A stretch of 64,000 nucleotides of DNA. Origin: an uncultured Clostridia bacterium (GTDB lineage Bacteria; Bacillota; Clostridia; Oscillospirales; Ruminococcaceae). Shown here in pieces: positions 52,873 through 62,086 of the stretch (position 1 is its first letter; every line of letters begins with the position of its first letter). Below the pieces are notes generated by a model, which was given only the letters and a program-made list of their open reading frames with translations, searched no databases and was not told the origin of the DNA. The stretch covers positions 124,001 to 188,000 of the forward strand of contig CANQXS010000001.1 of the NCBI GenBank assembly GCA_947627875.1, in the 5' to 3' direction. Position numbers and translations under genes: made by a program.

Positions 52873-54101
52873 TGAGCAAGGAGATCGTAAAGCCCGAGGT
52901 CCTCTCTCCGGCGGGCGATTCCGAATGCCTCGACGCCGCGCTTATGTACGGCGCCGACGCGGTATATCTTGCGAAAAAAGGCTTCGGAATGAGAGCCGCG
53001 CCTAAGAATTTTACTCAGGAGGAGCTCGCCGAAGCCTGCAAAAAGGCTCATTCCCTCGGCAGGCGGATATATCTCACCTGCAACACCCTTCCTCATAACC
53101 GCGAGCTTTCGGCTCTGCCGGATTTCGCCCGCGAAGCCTCCGAAGCCGGAGTCGACGCCTTTATCGTCAGCGACATAGGCGTTATGTCGGTCCTCAAGGA
53201 ATACGCGCCGAGCGTCGATATTCATATCTCTACCCAGGCGGGGATCGTCAACTATGCCTCGGCGGGGGAGCTTTATAAAATGGGCGCTTCGAGAGTGGTC
53301 CTCGCGCGCGAGCTTTCGCTCGACGAGATAAAGCAGATACGCGACAATACCCCGCCCGAGCTCGAAATAGAAACGTTCGTCCACGGCGCGATGTGCGTTT
53401 CGTTCTCGGGCAGATGCCTGCTCTCGCAGTATCTTACCGGACGCGACGCCAACAGGGGAGAATGCGCCCAGCCCTGCCGCTGGAGCTTCGCGCTTATGGA
53501 GCAGACCCGCGAGGGAACTTATTTCCCGATAGAGGAGTCTGACTGCGGTACATATATTCTCAATGCCAAGGACCTCTGTATGATAAACCACATCGACAGC
53601 CTTGCGCGGGCGGGTGTAACGAGCTTTAAGATCGAGGGCAGGGCGAAGTCGTCGTATTATGTTGCAGTTATAACAAACGCCTACCGCGCCGCGGTCGACG
53701 AGCTTATGAAGGACCCCGACAGCTATAATCCTCCCAAGTGGATAACCGACGAGGTAAATAAGGTCTCCCACCGCGAGTATTCCTGCGGATTCTTCTTCGG
53801 TCAGCCCGAGAATTCCCAGAACACCCGCGACGGCGGCTATATCCGAAGCTGCGACGTCGCCGCGATAGTCGAGGGCTGCGCCGACGGTTATATCTCGGTA
53901 GTCCAGCGCAACAGGTTCTTCAAAGGCGACCGCCTCGAGGTCGTTCTGCCGAATACCGAGCCGTTCGAGCTTGAAGCCTTCGAAATCATCGACAAAAACG
54001 GCGACCCCGTTGAAGCCGCAAACAAGGCTGCCGAGCCCTATAAGCTGCGCTCAGAGCTCGAGCTTCCCGCGGGAACGATACTTCGGATAAAAAACTCCTG
54101 A
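52872..54101 (+). CDS. U32 family protein (tRNA hydroxylation TrhP/YrrO-like)
   Basis: A 409-residue member of peptidase family U32. Markers are LSPAGDSECLDAALMYGADAVYL at the N-terminus and the cysteine-rich ETFVHGAMC, GRCLLSQYL and GECAQPCRW motifs that hold an Fe-S cluster. Recent work links such proteins (TrhP, YrrN/YrrO) to prephenate-dependent 5-hydroxylation of tRNA wobble uridine; that role is inferred here. ATG 52872 overlaps the mltG stop by one base. Confidence 0.88.
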   Translation: MSKEIVKPEVLSPAGDSECLDAALMYGADAVYLAKKGFGMRAAPKNFTQEELAEACKKAHSLGRRIYLTCNTLPHNRELSALPDFAREASEAGVDAFIVSDIGVMSVLKEYAPSVDIHISTQAGIVNYASAGELYKMGASRVVLARELSLDEIKQIRDNTPPELEIETFVHGAMCVSFSGRCLLSQYLTGRDANRGECAQPCRWSFALMEQTREGTYFPIEESDCGTYILNAKDLCMINHIDSLARAGVTSFKIEGRAKSSYYVAVITNAYRAAVDELMKDPDSYNPPKWITDEVNKVSHREYSCGFFFGQPENSQNTRDGGYIRSCDVAAIVEGCADGYISVVQRNRFFKGDRLEVVLPNTEPFELEAFEIIDKNGDPVEAANKAAEPYKLRSELELPAGTILRIKNS

Positions 54102-54131
54102 GATTTAAAGCAAAAAATTTTCATTTTCCTA

Positions 54132-54160
54132 TTGATTTTTTTGTCGGCATATGTTATAAT
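54132..54160 (+). promoter_or_regulatory. Sigma-A promoter for tRNA-His
   Basis: TTGATT, 17-base spacer, TATAAT, about 30 bases before the mature tRNA. Confidence 0.82.
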
Positions 54161-54188
54161 ACACTTCGCGTTCTGAGGAGCGCGATAC

Positions 54189-54266
54189 GGTGGATATAGC
54201 GTAGTTGGTTAACGCGTCAGATTGTGGTTCTGAAGATCGTCGGTTCGAGTCCGACTATCCACCCCA
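54189..54266 (+). tRNA. tRNA-His (anticodon GTG)
   Basis: Full cloverleaf: acceptor GTGGATA/TATCCAC, D arm around GTAGTTGGTTAACGC, anticodon stem TCAGA/TCTGA with loop TTGTGGT (GTG at 54224-54226), T arm GTCGG-TTCGAGT-CCGAC. The extra G at 54189 pairs with C at 54263, the hallmark of tRNA-His (G-1:C73). The 3' CCA (54264-54266) is encoded. A run of T residues follows and may end the transcript. Confidence 0.97.
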
Positions 54267-54305
54267 TTTTTTATATCTGTTTTACATTTTAAGGGGGAAA
54301 CGCAA

Positions 54306-54968
54306 ATGTTTTGTACCAAATGCGGAGCCAAAAACGACGACAGCGCGCGTTTCTGCGTAAGCTGCGGAGCTCCTATGAGCCAGCCTCAGACTGCTGCGCC
54401 CCAGCCCGACGTACAGCCTAATGTCCAACCAAATGTTCAGCCCAACGTACAGCCGAATTATCAGCAGAACGTTCAGCCCGGCTATCAGCCCAACGCTCAG
54501 ATGACCGCAAACACCTCTGCTCCCGCTCCTAAGAGGGCGAGCTTCTGGTCTTTGATTCTTATGATCTACCTCGGCGGCACAATCGTATTCAACCTTGTCT
54601 TCGGCTTTTCGAGCCTCACGGGTTCAGCCTACGGCGAGTATAAGGATATGATCTACAGCGTTTACGGAGCCCTTAAGTTCTTCGACGTTCTGTTCGGTCT
54701 CGCCCTTGTTGCGATATCCGTCCTCGAAGTAGTGATTATTGTAACCGTCGAAAAGCATAAGGCTATAGCGCCGCTTCTCGTGATTATTTTCAATATAGCC
54801 TGCATAGCCGCTCCGGTGATCTACCTCCTTGCCGCAACCGTAATAACCGGTCTTCCGATAAGCCAGCTCATCGGTTGGTACACCGCGCTTCTCCCTCTTT
54901 CCTCGCTTGTTCTCCTTATTGTCGACGCTCTCTATCTCTCAAAGCATAAAGGCGACTTCAATAAGTAA
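54306..54968 (+). CDS. Zinc-ribbon membrane protein with QPN repeats
   Basis: A 220-residue protein. An N-terminal zinc ribbon (FCTKCGAKN and FCVSCGAPM, two CxxC knuckles) is followed by a low-complexity region (about 32-72) with repeated QPNV/QPNY units, then four hydrophobic segments (about 80-105, 118-143, 148-175, 182-205). Function is unknown; similar zinc-ribbon membrane proteins are common in gut Clostridia. AAGGGGG lies before ATG 54306. No separate promoter was seen, so it may be read from the tRNA promoter. Confidence 0.75.
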   Translation: MFCTKCGAKNDDSARFCVSCGAPMSQPQTAAPQPDVQPNVQPNVQPNVQPNYQQNVQPGYQPNAQMTANTSAPAPKRASFWSLILMIYLGGTIVFNLVFGFSSLTGSAYGEYKDMIYSVYGALKFFDVLFGLALVAISVLEVVIIVTVEKHKAIAPLLVIIFNIACIAAPVIYLLAATVITGLPISQLIGWYTALLPLSSLVLLIVDALYLSKHKGDFNK

Positions 54969-54988
54969 CAGCAAAACCGCACAAAACA

Positions 54989-55027
54989 CCCGCCCGCAGC
55001 CTTTGCCGCGAGCGGGTTTAAATTTTT
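54989..55027 (+). terminator. Terminator between the zinc-ribbon and dnaC genes
   Basis: Stem CCCGC-C-CGC/GCG-A-GCGGG with one internal mismatch, then TTTAAATTTTTT. It lies between convergent genes. Confidence 0.7.
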
Positions 55028-56023
55028 TCAGGCGAAGATTCCCTTTCGGCGCTTTATCTGCCTTATGTCCTCTCCGATGAATCTTAAGGTCATAAACATT
55101 CCCGTGAGCCTCGAAATTATCCTGTCGTCGTATTTAGCGCTGAGCTCGTCGAGAGTGAGATTAGAGCTCACTATCGTCGGCTTGCCCATATTCAGCCGCG
55201 AATTTATGATGTTATAAATCGCCGAGGCGGTGAAGCTTGAAGAAAATTCGCTCCCGAGGTCGTCGAGTATAACCAAGTCTGCGTTTAGGAGCGTTTGCAG
55301 CGTGTCGCCCTCGGAGCGCCCGAAGTGCTCGTTCTCGATTTCTCGGAGGTAATTCTGTATCGAGTCAAAAGCTACGCTCACGCCCTTTCCGAGGAGCTCC
55401 GCGGCTATGCAGCCAGAGAGAAATGTCTTCCCGAGACCTGTCTGACCGTATAAAAACAGCGACGGCGAATTTTCCGAAAATTTATCGGCGTATTCCCTGC
55501 AAAATCTGAGGTCGCCCTCCATAAGCTCCCGCGCGTTTACGTCGGTCCCTTTATAGCTGTAATTTTCGGGGTAATATGAGAGGTCGAAATCCGCAAAGCT
55601 CCCGAGCTTGATTTTACACATCTCGTTGAGCTTCTCGACCGCAAACCTGTCTAAAAGCGCGGTCACACATTCGCAGCGGTTGCCGTTTTTCACTCCTGTA
55701 TCGGAGCAGAGCGGACAGGAATAGCGAATTTCGAGGTAATCCTCGGGAAAGCCGAACTGCCTGAGCCGCTCCTTGAGCGCCGCCTGATTTTTAAGGTTGG
55801 CGTCGCGTATCTTAGCTATTTTCTCCCTGATATTGCCGCTTTTCGAGAGGATAGCGTCGGCAAGACGGTCCTTTGTCGAGGTGATTTCGGAGTATATCCC
55901 GTATATCTCGGGGTATTTTATTCTGATTTCGTCTACCCGCGAGCTATGTATCGCAGCGGCTGTCTCGCGGCGGCGGTCGAGCTCTTCATAAGCGAGCCTT
56001 ATGACTTCCGATGTGTAGTTCAT
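55028..56023 (-). CDS. dnaC: DnaC/DnaI-like helicase loader ATPase
   Basis: AAA+ ATPase that loads the replicative helicase. The 331-residue protein has a helical N-terminal domain, a four-cysteine zinc site (CPLCSDTG and CEC), Walker A FLYGQTGLGKTFLSG, Walker B LVILDDLG and the sensor PTIVSSNLTLDEL. AAGGAG precedes its ATG at 56023. It overlaps the upstream dnaD-type gene by four bases; the pair forms a reverse-strand operon of initiation factors. Confidence 0.9.
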   Translation of the reverse strand: MNYTSEVIRLAYEELDRRRETAAAIHSSRVDEIRIKYPEIYGIYSEITSTKDRLADAILSKSGNIREKIAKIRDANLKNQAALKERLRQFGFPEDYLEIRYSCPLCSDTGVKNGNRCECVTALLDRFAVEKLNEMCKIKLGSFADFDLSYYPENYSYKGTDVNARELMEGDLRFCREYADKFSENSPSLFLYGQTGLGKTFLSGCIAAELLGKGVSVAFDSIQNYLREIENEHFGRSEGDTLQTLLNADLVILDDLGSEFSSSFTASAIYNIINSRLNMGKPTIVSSNLTLDELSAKYDDRIISRLTGMFMTLRFIGEDIRQIKRRKGIFA

Positions 56024-56961
56024 TTTTTCTCCTTTCCCGAATTGCGGAGCGTAAACATATCGAATTCGTCGAGGTCGTAGGAATGGCTCCCGTCATTCTG
56101 TTTCTGGGGCTTAGCCTCGCTCTCGGCGGCTTCCGGGGTGAATATTCCCTTTTCCTTCCAAGAGGCGAGGACTTTGTTGATATACGGAAACGAGAGCTTA
56201 TTTGTGTTGTCGACGCAGCGCTCCCTTGCGAGCGATATCATATCAACGTCAAAGCCCATTTCTCTCCACGACTCTATAAACCTTTTCTGCTGAGGGGTGA
56301 GCCTTGATTCGAGCCCGAAATCGCTTCGTATCTTCGCTTCAAATGTGTTCAGCTCGCGCAAACGCTCAAATTCCGTCTCAATCGAATGAAAATCGGTTAT
56401 TCCGCGCTCAAAAAGGCTCTGGGCGACTGTCTCGCAGTATCTTGCCGAGGTCTTTTCGCGCTCCGCGCAATATCCGAGTATCAGAACTATCGACTGCTCG
56501 CTGAAGCCGTAGTAGTCCCTGAGGCTTATCAGCATTTCATGGTCGGAATGCCTGAGTATCCGCCCGAGGGTCGATTCCGCCTCCGAAAAGAGCTCCTTCA
56601 GCTCTGCGCTGCATTTGAGCATTTCGGCTATGTCCTTCGGGGAATACTGCGAATGAACAACCTTTCTTACCGGCTCAGCCTGAGCGGGAGAAACCGTCTG
56701 CGCGGGAGCCCGAGTCGGGGCTTCGCCGTCGACCGAGATAACTCCCATCTCCCTCCAGAACGAAACCGCCTCGTCGAAGGCTTCGCGGGTTATCCCCGCC
56801 GAGGATACGACCGAATCGGCGTCTGGCGGGCTTTCGCTCGAAAGGAGATATAAAAGAACCTTCAGCGCCGGACCGTCGGCGAGCTTAAGATAATTGTCCA
56901 CAATGGCGCAGGGGACTTGGAAAAACCTCTTCCAGCCGGCGCCGTTGACCGTGAGCGTCAT
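56020..56961 (-). CDS. DnaD domain replication initiation protein
   Basis: A 313-residue protein combining an N-terminal winged-helix domain (about 1-90) with a C-terminal DnaD/DnaB_2 domain (about 120-270, including RHSDHEMLISLRDYYGFS and KWREMGFD-like segments). Such proteins remodel DNA and recruit the helicase loader encoded just downstream. The start on the reverse strand is ATG 56961, behind a weak GGATGTG site and a strong promoter. Functionally equals Bacillus DnaD/DnaB; which of the two is uncertain. Confidence 0.88.
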   Translation of the reverse strand: MTLTVNGAGWKRFFQVPCAIVDNYLKLADGPALKVLLYLLSSESPPDADSVVSSAGITREAFDEAVSFWREMGVISVDGEAPTRAPAQTVSPAQAEPVRKVVHSQYSPKDIAEMLKCSAELKELFSEAESTLGRILRHSDHEMLISLRDYYGFSEQSIVLILGYCAEREKTSARYCETVAQSLFERGITDFHSIETEFERLRELNTFEAKIRSDFGLESRLTPQQKRFIESWREMGFDVDMISLARERCVDNTNKLSFPYINKVLASWKEKGIFTPEAAESEAKPQKQNDGSHSYDLDEFDMFTLRNSGKEKK

Positions 56962-56991
56962 AAAATCACATCCGTGTATGTATTCACCGTC

Positions 56992-57020
56992 ATTATATCA
57001 CATATCGCGTTTTTTTTCAA
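56992..57020 (-). promoter_or_regulatory. Sigma-A promoter for the dnaD-dnaC operon
   Basis: Read on the reverse strand: TTGAAA, 17-base spacer, TATAAT. Confidence 0.82.
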
Positions 57021-57067
57021 CAGTTTTATTTTACCTGTAATTTCCTCAATATTTAGAAAAAATAGTA

Positions 57068-57096
57068 TTGTAATTCTCAATAATTTGTGGTATACT
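57068..57096 (+). promoter_or_regulatory. Sigma-A promoter for ylbF-mutS
   Basis: TTGTAA, 17-base spacer, TATACT, about 44 bases before the ylbF ATG. Divergent from the dnaD promoter, leaving about 48 bases between the two -35 elements. Confidence 0.8.
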
Positions 57097-57139
57097 GTTT
57101 TTAACTATAAAATTGCCTTAAGGCGAAGGAGAAATTATC

Positions 57140-57544
57140 ATGAACGTAATCGAAATCACCCGCGAACTCGGAAAAGCGATACAGGCCGACCCAAGGTATT
57201 CGGCATATCTTGCGGCGCGCGAGAAAAACGACTCCGACGAAGAGCTCCAGAGGCTCATCGGCGAATTCAATATGGGCAGAATGCAGCTCAACCGCGAAAT
57301 GTCGAAGACCGATAAGGACCAAGACAAGATAAACGAGCTCAACCAAAAGGTCCGCGGCATTTATGCCGACATTATGCGCAACGAGAATATGGCCGCCTAT
57401 AACAACGCGAAGTCTGAATTCGACGATATGATCCTTGAAGTGAACCGCATAATCCAGCTCTGCGCCAACGGCGAAGACCCGGCTACCTGCGACCCGAAAT
57501 CGGGCTGCACCGGAAGCTGCGAGACCTGCGGCGGCTGCCACTGA
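57140..57544 (+). CDS. YlbF/YmcA family regulator with cysteine-rich tail
   Basis: A 134-residue helical protein of the YlbF/YmcA (Com_YlbF) family, with AIQADPRYSAYLAAREK and FDDMILEVNRIIQLCANGE. In Bacillus, YlbF, YmcA and YaaT form a complex that binds two [4Fe-4S] clusters and helps RNase Y maturation, competence and sporulation. The tail here carries seven cysteines after about residue 112 (CDPKSGCTGSCETCGGC), more than Bacillus YlbF. AAGGAG precedes ATG 57140. mutS follows 26 bases after the stop. Confidence 0.85.
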   Translation: MNVIEITRELGKAIQADPRYSAYLAAREKNDSDEELQRLIGEFNMGRMQLNREMSKTDKDQDKINELNQKVRGIYADIMRNENMAAYNNAKSEFDDMILEVNRIIQLCANGEDPATCDPKSGCTGSCETCGGCH

Positions 57545-57570
57545 TTTTTTGACGATACGGAGTGATGAGC

Positions 57571-60183
57571 GTGGCTCTTTCATTAAAAGATGTCGACATA
57601 TCCCGCCTTTCTCAGGGAATGAGGCAGTATGCCGAATTCAAGCTGAAAAATCCGGATAAAATCGTTTTCTTCCGCCTCGGAGACTTCTATGAGATGTTCT
57701 TCGACGACGCGATATTGGCTTCTAAGGTCCTCGACCTTGCCCTTACGGGTAAGGACTGCGGTCTTGACGAGCGCGCGCCGATGTGCGGCGTGCCGTTCCA
57801 CGCCTGCGACGCCTATATCAAAAGGCTTATAGAAAACGGCTACAACGTCGTTATCTGCGAGCAGATGGAAGACCCCGCTCTTGCAAAGGGATTGGTAAAG
57901 AGGGATATAATCAGGATAGTCACGCCCGGAACTCTTATCGATAGCAGCATGCTCGACGAGGGCGCAAACAACTGGCTCTGCTCCGTCTGCCTCGAGGGCG
58001 GAAGCGCATATATCTGCCTTGCGGATATGTCAACAGGTGAAGCTCATCTTTTCAGGACTTCCGGCAAAGAGACCGAGCAGGAGATAATCAACGTTATCTC
58101 AAGATTCAACCCCGCCGAGATAATCTGTCAGCCGAGATTTCAGACCCTCGAAACCGTTATCGCCTTCATAAAAGACCGCCTCAGAGCTGGTGTGAACGCC
58201 CTCCCCGAGAAGGATTTCGACCCTCTCTACCGTCGGGAAGACATTTTGAAGCAGTTTTCCGCCGAAAACATCGAAAGCATCGGCATAAGCGAGAGCGACC
58301 CTGCTCTCGGCGCAGTCGCGGCGCTCTGCGGATATATCTGCGACACTCAGCGCGTAGGCGTCGGACGGTTCTCAAAGCTCGAACTCCACGACGGCGAGCA
58401 GATAATGAAGCTCGGCTACACCGCGAGGGCTAATCTCGAGATAGTAAAAACCCTGCGCGGCGGCGAAAAGAAGGGCTCGCTGCTCTGGGTAATAGATAAG
58501 ACCAAGACCTCTATGGGCAGAAGAATGCTCCGCTCGTTCGTTGAGCAGCCGCTCATAAGCCCGTTTCGGATAATGCAGCGCCTCGACGCCGTCGAGGAGC
58601 TTACAAAGTGCGGCTCCGAGCTCGGTGAGCTTTCCGACTGCCTCGGCGGAGTATACGACCTCGAGCGCCTTATGACCCGAGTTATGTATAAAACCGCCTC
58701 TCCGAACGACCTTAAATCGCTGTCGGCGACCGCGCTTAAAATACCTAAAATCAAAGAGCTGCTCTCGGGCTTCAAATCGGGGCTGCTCGTTGAACTCAAT
58801 TCCGAAATGTCTGCCCTTACCGATATATCGAATCTCATCGAGAGCGCGATAGTTGATTCTCCGCCGGTTTCATACAAAGAGGGCGGCGTTATCCGCGACG
58901 GCTTCAACGATGAGCTGGACAAGCTCCGCGACGTTAAGAACAACGGCGAGGGGATAATAGATTCAATAGTTGAGCGCGAGCGTGAGCGCACCGGCATACG
59001 CAATCTCAAAGCCGGATACAACCGCGTTTTCGGGTATTATCTCGAGGTCACCCGCTCGTTCTACGACCTCATTCCCAACGATTACATAAGAAAGCAGACC
59101 CTTGCCAACTGCGAGAGGTTCATAACCGAGGAGCTAAAGAACGCCGAGGAGCAGATACTCGGCGCCTCGGAAAAAATCACCTCTCTCGAAGCCGATATTT
59201 TCGCGGAGATACGCGATTTCTGCGGCGAAAGGCTATCGGAGGTCCAGCGGACCGCCGTCGCCCTCGCAACGCTCGACGTTCTTGTATCGTTCGCCTCCGT
59301 TGCTCTTTCCAACAATTACGTCAAGCCGGATATCGCCATCGACGGCATAATCAACATCAAGAACGGCAGGCACCCCGTCGTCGAGCTCACGCTGAAGGAC
59401 GAGATGTTCGTCCCGAACGACACTTATCTCGACCTCAGCGACAACAGAATGTCGATAATTACCGGTCCGAATATGTCGGGCAAGTCTACATATATGAGGC
59501 AGGTCGCGCTGATAGTCCTTATGGCTCAGATAGGCTGCTTCGTTCCCGCCGACTATGCAAAAATCTCGGTGGTCGACCAGATATTCACCCGCGTCGGCGC
59601 CTCTGACGACCTTGCCGCAGGGCAGTCCACCTTTATGGTAGAGATGAGCGAAGTCGCCGAGATAGTAAAGCACGCCACCCGCAACAGCCTCGTCATACTC
59701 GACGAGGTCGGCAGAGGGACCTCGACCTTCGACGGAATAAGCATCGCCCGAAGCGTCGCGGAATATATCGCCGACCCGAAGCTGATAGGCTGCAAGACCC
59801 TCTTCGCCACCCATTACCACGAGCTTATCGAGCTCGAAGGGCAGGTCGGCGGGGTATTGAATTACAGCGTAGCCGTAAAACGCACCTCTGACGGCGTAAG
59901 ATTCTTAAGAAAGATAGTCCGCGGCGGGGTAGACGAGAGCTACGGAATAGAAGTCGCGAAGCTTGCGGGTCTGCCCCAGAAGCTTATAAACCGCGCAAAA
60001 AGCATACTTTCCACCCTCGAGACAAAGCCTTCGGAGTCGAAAAACGGCGACGAAACCGAGCAGGTCTCGTTTGACAGGATAAACGAGAGCTACGTCATCA
60101 ACAGGCTGCGCAAGACCAACCCCGACGAGCTCACCGACAGCGAGCTGAGAGAGCTTTTCAACGAGATAATCAGGGAACTATAA
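57571..60183 (+). CDS. mutS: DNA mismatch repair protein MutS
   Basis: Mismatch-recognising ATPase of 870 residues. The mismatch-binding FYEMFFDDA (Phe-x-Glu type) motif lies near residue 35, then connector, lever and clamp domains, Walker A TGPNMSGKSTYMRQ, Walker B LVILDEVGRGTSTFDG and the DLAAGQSTF segment. GTG 57571 is preferred because CGGAG ends eight bases before; ATG 57565 is only two bases from that site. Followed by mutL 10 bases later. Confidence 0.96.
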   Translation: MALSLKDVDISRLSQGMRQYAEFKLKNPDKIVFFRLGDFYEMFFDDAILASKVLDLALTGKDCGLDERAPMCGVPFHACDAYIKRLIENGYNVVICEQMEDPALAKGLVKRDIIRIVTPGTLIDSSMLDEGANNWLCSVCLEGGSAYICLADMSTGEAHLFRTSGKETEQEIINVISRFNPAEIICQPRFQTLETVIAFIKDRLRAGVNALPEKDFDPLYRREDILKQFSAENIESIGISESDPALGAVAALCGYICDTQRVGVGRFSKLELHDGEQIMKLGYTARANLEIVKTLRGGEKKGSLLWVIDKTKTSMGRRMLRSFVEQPLISPFRIMQRLDAVEELTKCGSELGELSDCLGGVYDLERLMTRVMYKTASPNDLKSLSATALKIPKIKELLSGFKSGLLVELNSEMSALTDISNLIESAIVDSPPVSYKEGGVIRDGFNDELDKLRDVKNNGEGIIDSIVERERERTGIRNLKAGYNRVFGYYLEVTRSFYDLIPNDYIRKQTLANCERFITEELKNAEEQILGASEKITSLEADIFAEIRDFCGERLSEVQRTAVALATLDVLVSFASVALSNNYVKPDIAIDGIINIKNGRHPVVELTLKDEMFVPNDTYLDLSDNRMSIITGPNMSGKSTYMRQVALIVLMAQIGCFVPADYAKISVVDQIFTRVGASDDLAAGQSTFMVEMSEVAEIVKHATRNSLVILDEVGRGTSTFDGISIARSVAEYIADPKLIGCKTLFATHYHELIELEGQVGGVLNYSVAVKRTSDGVRFLRKIVRGGVDESYGIEVAKLAGLPQKLINRAKSILSTLETKPSESKNGDETEQVSFDRINESYVINRLRKTNPDELTDSELRELFNEIIREL

Positions 60184-60193
60184 GGAGAAAACG

Positions 60194-62086
60194 ATGGCAG
60201 TTATCCATTTGCTGGACAAATCGGTGTATGAGCTTATCGCGGCGGGCGAGGTAATCGAGCGCCCGTCGAGCGTCGTAAAGGAGCTTTTGGAGAATTCCAT
60301 CGACGCTGGAGCTTCCAACATCACCGTTGAAATAAAAAACGGCGGGCGGACGTATATCCGCGTCACCGACAACGGCTGCGGCATCGCCCCCGAGGACATA
60401 CCTCTTGCTTTTATGCGCCACGCCACCTCGAAGATACGGTATAAAGACGACCTTTCGGCTATCTACACCCTCGGGTTCAGAGGCGAGGCTTTAGCCTCGG
60501 TCTGCGCCGTTTCGAGGATAGATATCCTCACAAAGTGCAAGCCCGACGAATTCGGGATACACTGCTCGCTCGAGGGCGGCGAGGAGACATGCTATGAGCA
60601 GAGCGGCTGCCCCGACGGGACCACCATCACCGTCCGAGACCTTTTCTTCAACGTCCCCGCAAGGCTGAAATTCCTCAAAAAGGACGTCAGCGAGGGAAAT
60701 TCCGTCGCGAATATAGTTTCAAAGATAGCCCTTTCCCACCCCGAAATTTCCTTTAAATTCATACGCGACAATAAGAGCGAGCTCGTAACCTCGGGCGACG
60801 GCAGGCTTATTTCGGCGATATATTCCGTCCTCGGGAGGGAGTTTCACGGCTCCGTGATACCGGTAGATTATTCCCTCAACGGCGTAAGCGTAAGGGGATA
60901 CGTCACAAAGCCGCTGATGGCGAAGGCAAACCGCGCTTTCCAGAATTTCTTTGTGAACAGCCGCTATGTCAAATCGGTGACCTGTATGGTCGCCCTTGAG
61001 GAAGCCTACCGCAACGAGATTATGACCGGCAAATTCCCGGGCTGCGTTCTGATGATAACCCTCGACCCCGCTAATTTAGACGTAAACGTCCACCCCGCAA
61101 AGGTCGAAATAAGGTTCAGCGACGAAAAGCCGGTATACGACGCCGTCTATTTCGCGGTCAAGAACTCGCTTATGACCTTCGACGCCCCTATGGAGGCAGA
61201 AATTTCGCTTAAGAGCGATGCTCCGAAGAAAAAGCAGCTTTCGCTCGAAGAGATATATAAAAAGCCCGAGAAGCCTATTGAGCAGCTCAGCTTTTCTTCG
61301 AGCCCTGCGATTTTCGAGACTGCGCCGATGCTCAAAAACACGGTCGATATTTACGGGACCCCTCCGCCGCGCAAGCCCCTGCCGGTTTCGGATATCGTCG
61401 GCAGCACCTCACGCGACGACGCTAAGCTCAGATATAAATACATTCCCGCAGAAAAGACCGAAAAGACTCCCAAGGAGTTTGTAAAGCCGCCCGAGGAACC
61501 CGCTGCGGCTCCCGAAGCACCGGTCATCTCGGTTGTCGGCGAGGTTTTCAAGACCTATATAGTCGCTCAGCGCGGCGACGAGATGTATCTTATCGACAAG
61601 CACGCCGCCCACGAAAGATACAATTTTGAGCGCTTAAGAAGCGGCTCCGCAAGCGTCGATTCACAGATAGTCATAACCCCCTTCAAAGTCAGGCTCTCGT
61701 ATGACGGACACACCGCAGTCTCCGACAACACCGACCTCCTTGAGCGTTTCGGCTTTAAGCTCGACCCGGGCGACGTCCCCGAGGTGACCGTATACGGCGT
61801 GCCTATTCTTCTCACCGACGAGGACCCCGCCGACCTTCTGACCCGAATCGCCGACAGCCTTGCCGAGGGCAAAAAGAGCGGCGGCTCCGAAATCTACGAC
61901 GACCTCTATCATTCCGTCGCCTGCAAGGCTTCGATAAAGGCAAACTCCGACAGCTCCTCCGAGGAGCTTCTGAGGCTCGCCGAGCTCGTCCTGAACGACA
62001 ACATCAAATACTGCCCCCACGGCAGACCCGCGCTCGTAAAGTTCACAAAAGCCGAGCTTGAAAAGCTCTTTAAAAGAACGGTATGA
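60194..62086 (+). CDS. mutL: DNA mismatch repair protein MutL
   Basis: GHKL ATPase and nicking endonuclease of mismatch repair. The N-terminal ATPase motifs are LLENSIDAGA, DNGCGIAPEDI and TLGFRGEALAS. The C-terminal domain carries the endonuclease metal motif DKHAAHERYNFE, ACKASIKAN and CPHGRPALVKF, so this is the endonuclease-proficient type found in bacteria without MutH. The linker (about 330-440) is Pro/Lys-rich. AAGGAG precedes ATG 60194. Length is 630 residues. Confidence 0.96.
   Translation: MAVIHLLDKSVYELIAAGEVIERPSSVVKELLENSIDAGASNITVEIKNGGRTYIRVTDNGCGIAPEDIPLAFMRHATSKIRYKDDLSAIYTLGFRGEALASVCAVSRIDILTKCKPDEFGIHCSLEGGEETCYEQSGCPDGTTITVRDLFFNVPARLKFLKKDVSEGNSVANIVSKIALSHPEISFKFIRDNKSELVTSGDGRLISAIYSVLGREFHGSVIPVDYSLNGVSVRGYVTKPLMAKANRAFQNFFVNSRYVKSVTCMVALEEAYRNEIMTGKFPGCVLMITLDPANLDVNVHPAKVEIRFSDEKPVYDAVYFAVKNSLMTFDAPMEAEISLKSDAPKKKQLSLEEIYKKPEKPIEQLSFSSSPAIFETAPMLKNTVDIYGTPPPRKPLPVSDIVGSTSRDDAKLRYKYIPAEKTEKTPKEFVKPPEEPAAAPEAPVISVVGEVFKTYIVAQRGDEMYLIDKHAAHERYNFERLRSGSASVDSQIVITPFKVRLSYDGHTAVSDNTDLLERFGFKLDPGDVPEVTVYGVPILLTDEDPADLLTRIADSLAEGKKSGGSEIYDDLYHSVACKASIKANSDSSSEELLRLAELVLNDNIKYCPHGRPALVKFTKAELEKLFKRTV

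Noticed and set aside
52824-53771. Reverse-strand open frame of 315 codons opposite the U32 gene
   Set aside because: Antisense to a gene with clear family motifs; its composition looks like a shadow and it has no recognisable domain.
54404-54500. Short tandem repeats that might suggest a CRISPR or integron-like array
   Set aside because: They are in-frame, imperfect codon repeats for Gln-Pro-Asn inside a good coding sequence, with no uniform repeat-spacer pattern.
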